Shown here: positions 17,814-26,080 of the stretch, piece after piece
Layout: every line of letters starts with the position of its first letter
Position numbering within the stretch: position 1 is the stretch's first letter
Source: Marinirhabdus sp963793275
Lineage (GTDB): Bacteria > Bacteroidota > Bacteroidia > Flavobacteriales > Flavobacteriaceae
NCBI GenBank assembly: GCA_963793275.1
Contig: CAWBZL010000002.1
Coordinates: 518,738-582,737 of the forward strand
Reading direction: 5' to 3'
Length of the DNA: 64,000 nt
Notes under the pieces: model-generated
Database searches by the model: none
The model's input: only the letters and a program-made list of their open reading frames with translations
What the model was told of the DNA's origin: nothing
Translations under genes and position numbers: made by a program

Positions 17814-18650
17814 ATGTATTTACAAAATTTGCAACAGGATGAAATTTTCGTGTCATCAGAAATGAAATCCTTAAAAAGTCTGACACAGATGGAATCCCGA
17901 AGAGGGCTTGAAAATGCCATTATCTCAAATGGCAAAATCGTTAACGTCGTATCGAACAGCTACGGTCACATTCCAAATCAACTGTTCTTCAAGAAAGCTG
18001 AAGAAATGCTGACTGATGCACAACTGAACTTCCACAAACGCACCATCAACAAAAATGATAGGTCGTTCATTACTGACTTTATTATCGACGACAAAAGCCA
18101 GTTTACAGTCAAGAACCATAAGGACTTGATATTGCCGATGCTTCGGTTCAAGAATTCGTATGACGGAAGTGAAAAGACCTCTGGACACTTCGGTTTTTAT
18201 AGAGAAGTATGCTCAAATGGTCTGCACGTGTCACAGGCTGAAATCGAGTTTTCCATAAAGCACAATAAGAACAATACGCACTTGATTATGCCGAGGCTGA
18301 ACAATCTATTCGATAAATTTCTGGACAATGAATTCTATACCATTACCAAGAAATTCGACAAGATGAAAGAATTTAAAATCATCGATACACAGGAATTTGT
18401 GAAGGCGATTCTTGACAGAACGAAACTGTTCCGATACGAGTGTAGCGACAAGAACAGCGACCCGTCGAAAAAATCTCGTGAGGTCATAGAAATCTTGAAC
18501 TATGAAGCCTTGTTGCTCAATGAAGAACCAAATCTGTGGTTAGGTTACAATGCGTTCAATTCAGTACTTCATAATGTCTTAAAGAAAAGTTTCGGTCAAC
18601 AGGAACGATTGGACAAGAAACTGTTCGATGAAGTTTATGCGATGGCATAA
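17814..18650 (+). CDS. DUF932 family protein
   Basis: The start is the ATG that follows leader copy B; an upstream in-frame start at 17748 would lie inside the leader. The 278-residue protein has the features of DUF932 plasmid- and phage-associated proteins: an N-terminal IVNVVSNSYGHIPNQLFF segment, a central LRFKNSYDGS motif, then FYREVCSNGL, and a C-terminal GYNAFNSVLHN motif. Such proteins are common on mobile elements, often next to single-strand DNA functions; the molecular role is not established. Confidence 0.8.
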   Translation: MYLQNLQQDEIFVSSEMKSLKSLTQMESRRGLENAIISNGKIVNVVSNSYGHIPNQLFFKKAEEMLTDAQLNFHKRTINKNDRSFITDFIIDDKSQFTVKNHKDLILPMLRFKNSYDGSEKTSGHFGFYREVCSNGLHVSQAEIEFSIKHNKNNTHLIMPRLNNLFDKFLDNEFYTITKKFDKMKEFKIIDTQEFVKAILDRTKLFRYECSDKNSDPSKKSREVIEILNYEALLLNEEPNLWLGYNAFNSVLHNVLKKSFGQQERLDKKLFDEVYAMA

Positions 18651-18665
18651 CATCAATAAAGGTTC

Positions 18666-18693
18666 ATCCAGTACCTTAAACTGGATTTTTTTT
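18666..18693 (+). terminator. Intrinsic terminator after the DUF932 gene
   Basis: ATCCAGT (18666-18672) pairs with ACTGGAT (18680-18686), followed by eight Ts. Confidence 0.85.
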
Positions 18694-18750
18694 CATTTCA
18701 ATATGATGTTCTTTTGGCAAATCCCAATAATTTCTATTAGAAATAACCAT

Positions 18751-18825
18751 TTCAAATATTTACCACTTTATTGACATAGTGGCGATAATTAGTTTTCAAA
18801 TATTCGCCACTTTTTTGTATTTTTG
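18751..18825 (+). promoter_or_regulatory. AbiE promoter with repeated operator half-sites
   Basis: TTCAAATATTnnCCACTTT occurs as a direct repeat at 18751-18769 and 18795-18813, 44 bases apart. AGTGGCGA (18778-18785) is the inverted partner of TCGCCACT (18804-18811). The -7 element TATTTTTG at 18818-18825 follows, 21 bases before the ATG. AbiEi antitoxins of the AbiE type repress their own promoter by binding inverted repeats, so this layout fits autoregulation. Confidence 0.65.
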
Positions 18826-18846
18826 GCAAAGTTTTGATATTGTATT

Positions 18847-19614
18847 ATGCCAAAAATTATAGAAAACAAGCTTATAGAAGCGTTTAAAGAGCAAAGTTCC
18901 TTTGATAGGGACCAGCTATTTCAGTTTTATTTGGACCTTGAACCGGATTTGAAGGAAAGTACATTTAGTTGGCGCATTTACGACCTGAAGAAAAAAGACA
19001 TCATCAAAACTATTGGTCGTGGATTGTATGTTATATCCCATAAACCCAAGTATAGACCAGTACTGTCTGATAGTGTTCTAAAAATAGCAAGTAAGACCAA
19101 TGAACGGTTTGAGGAAATCCAATATGCTATATGGGAAAACCAATGGCTAAATGAATTTACTCTGCATCAAGTATCCAATCAAATGATTGTAGTAGAAGTG
19201 GAAAAGGAATTTACAGAATCACTATACTATTATCTCAACGATTCGTTGAAAATGGATTTTTTCTTGAATCCCGATGACAAGGAAATTGAATTCTACATTT
19301 CCGAGAGTGCTGTCCCCGTGGTCATAAAACGTCTCGTCACCAGAGCACCGATAAGTAAATTGAAAGACAAAAAAAATGTAGTTCCAGTCGCCACACTTGA
19401 AAAAATAATGGTGGACTTGTTTGCCGATGAAAACCTGTACCATTTTTACCAAGGCTCTGAACTCATAAATATTTATGAAAAGATACTTGAGCGATACAGT
19501 ATTAATTTCACAAAGCTCTTTAGCTATGCGAAAAGACGAAAGAAAGAACAGGAAATCAAGCAATTTATGAATAACCACATACCGAATATTTTAGAGGACA
19601 TAATCAATGATTGA
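18847..19614 (+). CDS. AbiEi-like antitoxin of a type IV toxin-antitoxin system
   Basis: A 255-residue intact protein with an N-terminal winged helix (FSWRIYDLKKKDIIKTIGRGLYVI), as in AbiEi-type antitoxins, and a C-terminal domain containing PVVIKRLVTRAPISKL and VATLEKIMVDLFAD. The winged helix is expected to bind the operator repeats upstream. The stop overlaps the toxin ATG at 19607, the usual antitoxin-toxin coupling. In this family the antitoxin opposes a nucleotidyltransferase toxin without forming a stable complex with it. Confidence 0.82.
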   Translation: MPKIIENKLIEAFKEQSSFDRDQLFQFYLDLEPDLKESTFSWRIYDLKKKDIIKTIGRGLYVISHKPKYRPVLSDSVLKIASKTNERFEEIQYAIWENQWLNEFTLHQVSNQMIVVEVEKEFTESLYYYLNDSLKMDFFLNPDDKEIEFYISESAVPVVIKRLVTRAPISKLKDKKNVVPVATLEKIMVDLFADENLYHFYQGSELINIYEKILERYSINFTKLFSYAKRRKKEQEIKQFMNNHIPNILEDIIND

Positions 19615-20712
19615 AAACAAAAGCTTCACAAAAGAGTGGCTGGGTATTTTTCGAGTCAAAAAAAGAACATAAAGGCATTAATGTGACCATTTTGGAAAAA
19701 ATGGTTCACGCATTTTCATTGTTGGAACATCTAAAAATAGAAGGACTTGATTTTGTCTTTAAAGGGGGCACTTCACTCGTGCTTTTACTTGAAGAAGGCA
19801 ATCGGTTTTCAATCGATATCGATATTATTTCGAGTGTAAAACGTGACCCATTGGAAAAAATCCTTGATGCGGTTGTTGCCAACTCACATTTTAAAAGCCA
19901 CACTTTGAATGAACGTCAGAAGTTATAAAGAAGGCGTTCCAAAGGCACATTATACTTTTGAATTTGATTCGGATTACAACCCGAACGTTCCAGTAACCAT
20001 TCTGTTGGATATTCTTTTTGACAGCCCACATTATCCAGAGCTCATAGAATCTTCCATTGAAATTCCTTGGCTATCGGTTAATGAGCCTATAATATCAATT
20101 ACCACACCTTCGGTAAATTCCATCTGTGGCGACAAGCTTACTGCTTTTGCGCCAGAGACCATCGGTATTCCATATTATAAGGGCGACCAGTTATTTGCAA
20201 TGGAAATCTGTAAGCAATTGTTCGATTTAGGAAAGCTATTTGAAAACATTACGGCTATGGCAATGGTTAAAAAAAGCTTTTCAGCTTTTGCAAAAGCGGA
20301 ACTATCATATCGCAGTTCGGATAAAGATTTCAGCGGCAGAAATCTCAAAGAAACAGATGTGCTTTGGGATGCCATAGACACCTGTGCCATCATCGCCAAA
20401 AGGGAACGTAACCCAACCAAGGAAACAAAAAAGAAGTTTGACGAATTAAACCGTGGCATACGCAGTTTTGGAAGTGCGTTTTTTATGACGGGAAATTTCA
20501 GAATAGAGGAAGCCCTTGCAGCTTCGGCCAGGTTAGCTTATTTGAATGCTATATTGTTGCAAGATGAGATAACAGAAATTGAATATTACAAAGGACAAGA
20601 CATAAGTAAACTTAACATTGAAAAAGCAGATTGGGCATTTTTAAATAAACTGAAAAGACAGCCAGATAAAAGCATTTTTTATTATTGGTTTAAGGCGGTG
20701 GAATTACTATAA
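19607..20712 (+). pseudogene. AbiEii/AbiGii nucleotidyltransferase toxin, frameshifted
   Basis: Coding similarity runs through three frames. ATG 19607 opens MIENKSFTKEWLG in one frame. FFESKKEHKGINVTILEKM and the nucleotidyltransferase core (FKGGTSLVLLLEEGNRFSIDIDI) continue in a second from about 19646-19655. RSYKEGVPKAHYTFEFD and the rest to 20712 are in a third from about 19913-19918. Each join needs the removal of one base. The GGTS and DID catalytic residues are preserved, so only the reading frame is damaged. As read, no full toxin can be made, while the antitoxin is intact. Sequencing error is an alternative explanation. Confidence 0.8.
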
Positions 20713-20722
20713 ATATGAAGAA

Positions 20723-23002
20723 ATGAATCTAAAATATATAATAGAAATATGCATTGGGATTGATATTGCCATTATTGGTATCGCTTATCCTATAATAATT
20801 GATAAAATATCGAATATTGGAAATAGGTATGACTCAAATTATCTTTCCGAAGTTTTTGAACAAGAATTTCCACAACGGGCATATGGTCGCATTTTGCCAT
20901 TTCGGAGCAGGAAAGTTACCACTTTCGAATGGCTGTTGTTCTTCACTATCGCATCATTTGCCTTTTTGATTGCAGGTGCCGAACCATTATTTTGGAAAAA
21001 CTCAATATGGATGCAAAATTCTGCAAAATTATTGACATTAACTCTTACCTTTTTTCTTGTAATATCCTTTATAATCTGGCTTGACAAAATAGCTTTATAC
21101 AACGGAAAACCAGCTCGCCTATTGAAATATCTGATTGCGAAATATCAATCAATTTCAAAAGAAAGTAGATATAAAGAAAACCTTATCAATTCACTTAACG
21201 AGATAGCCTATTTCGCTGTAGAAAAGGAGGATATCCATTTACAAGAGGAATTGAGTAAGTTTTATACTGAAGAGTTTATTAAAATTCGTCATAATCATAA
21301 TTCAAGCGAAGCTTTAGAATATCCATTTTATTTTTATGATGTAACCCGTAAGCTAATTAAAAAATTGCTTCGGAAAGAAGTTTCTGAATTGGATAGATTG
21401 ACTTCTCCCGCAGTATCAAATTGGTGGTTGTTGGGACAGGATTTTCAGGAGATTCCAATATCAGAAAAAACGTATGATAGTATGTGGGGCAATATCTATC
21501 AGATTTCCGACAATGCAAAGTTTATAAAGGAGCATTGGAGCACTGCACACCAATATTATAGATTTCAATTAGGGAGGAAAACTGGCAAATACAACATCGA
21601 TATTAGAGATTATGAGAACAAGGAGGAAATTGAAATAAGAGAAAGTGAACAGATAAGATTTTTAGAGTTTCACTATGCATTGGGTGGCTTGCTATTGTAT
21701 CGTCAAAACAATAATGGACTAAAACGAATTCTAAATTTCACACAAAGTCAGCCGCCAGATTATTACCTATTGCCTAACTCTATGTATGACATATTCTACT
21801 GGTTTGCCTATTTTAAAGAAGGGTATGTAAACAGAGTTACGCCTACAGATTTTAAATACCCATTTCCAGACATTGATAATTTAGGCCTCTCACGACAAAT
21901 AACCTTTTGGATTTGTCAATATGTATGTTTGCTTTTTATAAGACAATTTTTCTTGCAACCCTATTATACGTTTCATCAATTTACCGAACAACCAAGATTG
22001 CCAAATAAAGTACTTGAATTACTTAAATGGAAAGATGCTTTGGACTATTTCAAGTTTTGTTTAAACAAAATATTAGAGAATAAAGACTTATTGGATTTAC
22101 TGGGCTATAATTTGTCAGATGCTATTTTGGAGGATATAGAAGGTTTTGAGCCTGAATTACGAATTAGAATTGAAGAGCAAATTCAACAGAATAGAACAAA
22201 TGCACCATTATCTGATAATAAAATCAGTCAATTTTTGGCCAGCAGTGCAACGATGATAGACGATGCATTTAATCAGTACAGCCTCATAATAAATAAAGAT
22301 GATTTTGCAAATGATGAACCTGTGATGCGATTCGGTCTAAATGGAGGTTCCATACTTTTCCGAAAAGAAGGTTTTACAGAAGGAGACATACCACATCTAA
22401 ATTATGATTCGATATTTGCACAACAAATCATTTATGACCAAATCAATCGATATATTCCAAACTCTTTCCTCGGAGCGAGAACACGTAGATACTTAATAGA
22501 CAGAGAAAACTTTGAAGATGCGTTTAAAAGATTAAAGTACGATAAAGAGAAACATCTAATTGTAGGGTTTGGTTTTTTCGACAATGGTTTAGTCGAAATA
22601 CCTGATTTCCTTGAGGATATGATTAGGTTGACTTCGCCAGTTTTTACAAATGTACTATTCGTTCTGCCAAAGACTGACCTTCCGAGAATTAATCATCCAG
22701 ACCTCAAAGCTGATGAGATTAAAGAACTGCGTCTTGAACCAATTATACCAGACAGAAACGTATATGCCTCTGTAATCGACTTGAATCTTGATGAGAATAG
22801 TGAGTTGAGACAACGCTGGAACACAAATGAAAATCAAAATCCAGCGGAATCTGTACAATTAACAATTGCATTCATCGCAGAGATTATTTGGAGACAAAAT
22901 AGAGATGTCGTTCAGTTGAATATCACTTCGCCACTACGTGAACAAGGCATCAAAAATGATTTAAGCGATATTGTTCCTTTCAAGACCATTGAAAATGATT
23001 GA
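20723..23002 (+). CDS. Unrecognised membrane protein (759 aa)
   Basis: I do not recognise this protein. Three predicted membrane segments lie at about residues 4-28, 68-91 and 101-125, followed by some 630 soluble residues that are mostly helical and charged, with WWLLGQDFQEI near residue 235. No ATPase, nuclease or peptidase motif is evident. The gene starts 11 bases after the AbiEii frame and overlaps the next gene by 8 bases, so the two are probably translated as a unit. The position beside a toxin-antitoxin locus, between element-maintenance genes, suggests accessory cargo, possibly defence; this is inference only. Confidence 0.65.
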   Translation: MNLKYIIEICIGIDIAIIGIAYPIIIDKISNIGNRYDSNYLSEVFEQEFPQRAYGRILPFRSRKVTTFEWLLFFTIASFAFLIAGAEPLFWKNSIWMQNSAKLLTLTLTFFLVISFIIWLDKIALYNGKPARLLKYLIAKYQSISKESRYKENLINSLNEIAYFAVEKEDIHLQEELSKFYTEEFIKIRHNHNSSEALEYPFYFYDVTRKLIKKLLRKEVSELDRLTSPAVSNWWLLGQDFQEIPISEKTYDSMWGNIYQISDNAKFIKEHWSTAHQYYRFQLGRKTGKYNIDIRDYENKEEIEIRESEQIRFLEFHYALGGLLLYRQNNNGLKRILNFTQSQPPDYYLLPNSMYDIFYWFAYFKEGYVNRVTPTDFKYPFPDIDNLGLSRQITFWICQYVCLLFIRQFFLQPYYTFHQFTEQPRLPNKVLELLKWKDALDYFKFCLNKILENKDLLDLLGYNLSDAILEDIEGFEPELRIRIEEQIQQNRTNAPLSDNKISQFLASSATMIDDAFNQYSLIINKDDFANDEPVMRFGLNGGSILFRKEGFTEGDIPHLNYDSIFAQQIIYDQINRYIPNSFLGARTRRYLIDRENFEDAFKRLKYDKEKHLIVGFGFFDNGLVEIPDFLEDMIRLTSPVFTNVLFVLPKTDLPRINHPDLKADEIKELRLEPIIPDRNVYASVIDLNLDENSELRQRWNTNENQNPAESVQLTIAFIAEIIWRQNRDVVQLNITSPLREQGIKNDLSDIVPFKTIEND

Positions 23003-23786
23003 ATTCAGAAACCCATATCACATAGAACCACCAGGTGTTTCACGACAAATATTATCGCATCCAACAAATGAAACTGAAGCAATAGAACTTGCAGTATTTC
23101 AAGAACATCGATACGCATTTTTCTATTGGAACAAATGGATGCGTAAAAATGAAAGTACTAATCCACCTTGTTTGGTTTCGCTAGACTGGCATCAGGATTT
23201 ATGCTACCCTTGTGAAACAGAAAAAGAATGGTTAGATAAATTAGATTTAACGAGTGATGCAGAAGTGTCTTTATTTTCTTGGGCAAAACTGGCGGGAAAT
23301 AATGACGGTCATATTCTATGTGCTGCCTATCTCAATTTGATTGGGGATATCTATGTGCATTGCAGGCAAGCTTCCTTTCCAGATGCTTGGAAAGATGAAG
23401 AATTGATAGATAAGTACGGCAACAAACATACTATCAAAAAATTCAAAACTTTTGACACATTACAGGATGATTTATTGAATTCATCAGAAACATCTGTATT
23501 TTTTGATATAGACTTGGACTTCTTTTCGATAAAGAATGGCTTAAGTGATGGTTCTTTTGAATTTACCTATCTACAGGAACAAGAAATACGTACAATGTTA
23601 GATAAGGACAATCCATTAATTCATTGGATTTTTGAACGTTTAAAAGGATTTACTATCGCAACAGAACCAGAACATTGCGGTGGACTTTTAAGAAGTAATA
23701 AGTTTCTTGATTTAATTAGCAAAATCTATTTCAGTCCAGAATTGTTTGCACCTAAATGTAATTGGAAATGGAAACCTAAATATTGA
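22995..23786 (+). CDS. UPF0489 family protein (arginase/deacetylase-like fold)
   Basis: The start is ATG 22995, overlapping the upstream stop (ATGATTGA). The 263-residue protein has metal-site motifs of the ureohydrolase fold: SLDWHQD (Asp64, His66, Asp68), FFDIDLDFF (Asp171, Asp173, Asp175) and a late EPEHCGG. UPF0489 members are related to peptide arginases that convert arginine side chains to ornithine, and to other hydrolases. The substrate here is unknown. Strict overlap with the membrane protein implies a joint function. Confidence 0.75.
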   Translation: MIEFRNPYHIEPPGVSRQILSHPTNETEAIELAVFQEHRYAFFYWNKWMRKNESTNPPCLVSLDWHQDLCYPCETEKEWLDKLDLTSDAEVSLFSWAKLAGNNDGHILCAAYLNLIGDIYVHCRQASFPDAWKDEELIDKYGNKHTIKKFKTFDTLQDDLLNSSETSVFFDIDLDFFSIKNGLSDGSFEFTYLQEQEIRTMLDKDNPLIHWIFERLKGFTIATEPEHCGGLLRSNKFLDLISKIYFSPELFAPKCNWKWKPKY

Positions 23787-23811
23787 TGATGAATTGAATC
23801 GATAATAATAC

Positions 23812-24000
23812 GGCCATTCAGCCCATTCCCCTACATTCCGCGAAAAGCTATATTTCAGGCAAAGCGCTTCATTAAAACAAGTCTTGGACACAACTATAAA
23901 GCTTCCGATTTCCTTTCCACTTGCCCACTCATTCCCAAGAAAATCGGGAAGTGGTCAAACTCCATTTCAACCTACACCTTTCAAGTTAAGTCCGCTTGAC
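23812..24000. repeat. Repeat family 2, copy 1 (divergent)
   Basis: The first half matches the other copies (CCATTCCCCTACATTCCGCG, AAAAGCTA, GTCTTGGACACAA); the second half is diverged but ends in the same AAGTCCG. Read on the minus strand it keeps an open frame containing YSFSRNVGEWAE, like the other copies. Confidence 0.65.
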
Positions 24001-24025
24001 GTTCTACTTCAAAAGGATATACAGT

Positions 24026-24206
24026 TTTCATAATTCGTTCAGCCCAGTCCCCTGCATTTCGCGAAAAGCTACATTCCGGGAAAAGAGCTTCTCTGGACAG
24101 GTCTTGGACACAATCCCCAATTTCGACTTTCCATTCCGTTAACCCTTCCGCTATGCTGGAAAGTAACACTACATTCCCTTGCCAAAATCGTGAATCAAGT
24201 CCGTTT
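24026..24206. repeat. Repeat family 2, copy 2
   Basis: A 181-base unit with CCCCTGCATTTCGCGAAAAG, CTACATTCCGGGAAAAGAGC, AGGTCTTGGACAC and CCAATTTC, ending AATCGTGAATCAAGTCCG. The minus strand has a 62-codon frame with EWKVEIGD, VQDL and CSFSRNAG. It ends just before leader copy C. Confidence 0.75.
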
Positions 24207-24217
24207 AAAAAAGGAAG

Positions 24218-24392
24218 TTAATTATCATACAATATACACGCAAGGTAAACTCGTAAAATACTTTCATCAAAAGACTACGGCATAAAGCCATCTCTTCTTC
24301 CCTCGCTTATTTATTCCGTTTCCTTTTGAGCCAAGATTTTAGCTTCCGTTTGGTTTCTGCTCAAATATTGTTTAACCAAAAATTTTAACATT
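24218..24392 (+). promoter_or_regulatory. Repeated leader element, copy C (upstream of a 52-aa gene)
   Basis: Third copy: AAACTCGTAAAATAC starts at 24247, again 146 bases before the ATG. It shares the upstream TATCATACAATATA block with copy A and keeps both competing pairings (TCAAAAG with CTTTTGA, and TTTGAGC with GCTCAAA). This copy controls a very short gene, which supports a role in expression rather than in the downstream protein. Confidence 0.7.
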
Positions 24393-24551
24393 ATGAAAAA
24401 TACAACTGTAAAATCCGACATTTCATTGCAAGAAGCAGAAGAACATTATCAATTGAGTAGTGAAAATTACACTATTGAAAGTGCGGAGAGTCATTTAGCT
24501 TACTACAGAGAAAAGCATCCCCTTTACTACCAAGTATTAAGTAATGTTTAA
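24393..24551 (+). CDS. Small protein (52 aa) behind leader copy C
   Basis: The frame opens at the ATG immediately after leader copy C and encodes an acidic peptide beginning MKNTTVKSDISLQEAEEHY and ending YYQVLSNV. No domain was recognised. The constant leader-to-ATG spacing shared with parB and the DUF932 gene is the main evidence that it is expressed. It sits between copies 2 and 3 of repeat family 2. Confidence 0.6.
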   Translation: MKNTTVKSDISLQEAEEHYQLSSENYTIESAESHLAYYREKHPLYYQVLSNV

Positions 24552-24629
24552 TCTGAAAATCAGAAAGAACCTTTTGTAGAATGAGATAACTACTCACCAA
24601 AGTAATATTAACCTTTTATTGAATACGAA

Positions 24630-24810
24630 TTTCATAACCCGTTCAGCACATTCCCCTGCATTTCGCGAAAAGCTACATTGCGGGAAAAGAGCTTCTCTAA
24701 ATAGGTCTTGGACACCATCCCCAATTTCTACTTTCCATTCCGCTAACCCGATCCGCTGCGCTGGAGCGGAACGCTTCATTCCCAATCCAAAATCGTGAAC
24801 GGAGTCCGCC
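24630..24810. repeat. Repeat family 2, copy 3
   Basis: Also 181 bases and close to copy 2 along its whole length, ending AATCGTGAACGGAGTCCG. The minus strand encodes a 79-codon frame with EWKVEIGD, VQDLFREALFP and CSFSRNAG. Differences from copy 2 include GCTGCGCTGGAGCGGAACGC, which forms an extra hairpin. Confidence 0.75.
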
Positions 24811-24879
24811 AAATCGGAATTCCATTTAATCATTTGGTGCCACTTCCTATGTTATTGTACTTCACAAAGTCTTTAGAAA

Positions 24880-25058
24880 TACTTCCGCACCCTCGCTGCC
24901 CTAACCTTTTTTTGCCAGCAAAATACCAACATTTTGAACTTGAACAGACTGCATAAACCGTTACGCTGCGCTTCACTTTTTATAAGTCCTTATCATTTCA
25001 AAATCTTGAAACTGTATCAGCAACAAAAAAAGGTAACAGCGAGGGCGCTATGGGAAGT
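24880..25058. repeat. Long imperfect inverted repeat upstream of the ssb genes
   Basis: The left arm (about 24880-24914, ACTTCCGCACCCTCGCTGCC and then CTAACCTTTTTTT) and right arm (about 25022-25058, AAAAAAAGGTAACAGCGAGG and then GCGCTATGGGAAGT) are mutually complementary with small gaps. The ~110-base region between them contains no gene. It could be a cis-acting DNA site (replication or transfer) or a structured RNA. Confidence 0.5.
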
Positions 25059-25076
25059 AAATCTAAAATAAAACTT

Positions 25077-25223
25077 ATGAAATCTTACAAAAACATACAA
25101 AGGGAAGCGACACCAAAAAAAACAAAAAAGGAAAACGCTCAAGATATAATAAGTAAATCACTTCAAAAAAATATAAACGCAAACTGTCTGAATGGTTCAG
25201 ATAGCATTTTAATTAATCTTTAA
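25077..25223 (+). CDS. Small basic protein (48 aa) upstream of ssb
   Basis: ATG 25077 opens a lysine-rich frame (MKSYKNIQREATPKKTKKEN and onward) ending 10 bases before the first ssb start. No domain is known. It may be a real leader peptide or small gene of the ssb operon; the evidence is position and an unbroken frame only. Confidence 0.4.
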   Translation: MKSYKNIQREATPKKTKKENAQDIISKSLQKNINANCLNGSDSILINL

Positions 25224-25233
25224 ATATTTTATT

Positions 25234-25578
25234 ATGAGTACTTTAAAAAATCACGTACAGTTAATCGGAAACGTTGGACAAGAGCCAACAATCACGAACC
25301 TTGAAAGCGGAAAAAAAGTAGCCCGTTTTTCAATCGCAACAAACGAGTATTACAAGGATGCCAAAGGCGAAAAGCAAACCGAAACTAATTGGCATACCGT
25401 TGTAGCTTGGGGCAAGACTGCCGAAATTATTAAAAAATATGTTGATAAAGGCAAGGAAGTAGGTGTTACGGGAAAACTGAAATCCCGAAGCTACGAGGAT
25501 AAAGAGGGTATCAAGCGATATGTTACCGAAATCGAAGCAAATGAAATCCTTTTGCTTGGAAGCAAAAATGATAAGTAA
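25234..25578 (+). CDS. ssb: Single-stranded DNA-binding protein 1
   Basis: A 114-residue SSB consisting of one OB-fold: LKNHVQLIGNVGQEPTI, then FSIATNEYYKD, NWHTVVAWGKTAEII and GKLKSRSYEDKEG. The acidic C-terminal tail of chromosomal SSBs is missing (it ends LLLGSKNDK), as often seen in element-borne copies. It probably coats single-stranded DNA during transfer and establishment. A nearly identical-length paralogue follows, each with its own terminator. Confidence 0.92.
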   Translation: MSTLKNHVQLIGNVGQEPTITNLESGKKVARFSIATNEYYKDAKGEKQTETNWHTVVAWGKTAEIIKKYVDKGKEVGVTGKLKSRSYEDKEGIKRYVTEIEANEILLLGSKNDK

Positions 25579-25593
25579 TCATTGAAATTTTAG

Positions 25594-25627
25594 AGGGCGT
25601 ACCTCTCAAACGTTGCGCCCTTTTTTT
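25594..25627 (+). terminator. Intrinsic terminator between the ssb paralogues
   Basis: AGGGCG (25594-25599) pairs with CGCCCT (25616-25621), and a run of Ts follows. Confidence 0.75.
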
Positions 25628-25652
25628 ATTAATAATCTTTAAAACTTTTATT

Positions 25653-25997
25653 ATGAAAACTATTAAAAATCACGTTCAGTTAATTGGAAACATTGGGCAA
25701 GACCCACAGGTTACAAATCTTGAAAATGGAAAAATTGTGGCGCAGTTCTCAATGGCTACAAATGAAAATTACGAAGACTCAAAAGGGCAGAAGCAATCGG
25801 AAACCCATTGGCATAGTATTGTGGCTTGGGGAAAACTTGCTTCAATCATTGAGAAATATGCAGTAGTAGGAAAACAAATTGCCATTGCGGGCAAATTGGC
25901 GCAACGCTCTTATGAAACCAAGGAAGGCGAAAAACGATACTATACCGAAGTTGTAGCAAGAGAAATTCTTTTGCTCGGGTCTAAAAATGGTAAGTAA
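25653..25997 (+). CDS. ssb: Single-stranded DNA-binding protein 2
   Basis: A 114-residue paralogue of the preceding SSB with the same OB-fold landmarks: IKNHVQLIGNIGQDPQV, then FSMATNENYED, HWHSIVAWGKLASII and GKLAQRSYETKEG. It also lacks the acidic tail. The leaders of both genes are alike (ATCTTTAAA, a short gap, TTTTATTATGA), so the duplication included the regulatory region. The two may form homo- or mixed tetramers. Confidence 0.92.
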   Translation: MKTIKNHVQLIGNIGQDPQVTNLENGKIVAQFSMATNENYEDSKGQKQSETHWHSIVAWGKLASIIEKYAVVGKQIAIAGKLAQRSYETKEGEKRYYTEVVAREILLLGSKNGK

Positions 25998-26010
25998 CCA
26001 TAAAAATCCA

Positions 26011-26055
26011 AGAGGGCACAGATACCAGTTTTCAATTAGTTCGTGCCCTCTTTTA
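26011..26055 (+). terminator. Intrinsic terminator after the second ssb
   Basis: AGAGGGCAC (26011-26019) pairs perfectly with GTGCCCTCT (26043-26051), followed by TTTTAA. Confidence 0.8.
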
Positions 26056-26080
26056 ATTATTCACTTAAAATAAATGAACA

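Noticed and set aside
23812..24810. CRISPR array
   Set aside because: The repeats are about 180 bases, only three copies, irregularly spaced and partly interrupted by a leader and a gene; no cas genes are present.
23981..24833. Two minus-strand frames (62 and 79 codons) as genes
   Set aside because: They coincide with copies 2 and 3 of a repeat that also exists in a diverged third copy; kept as repeats and as a finding rather than annotated as genes.
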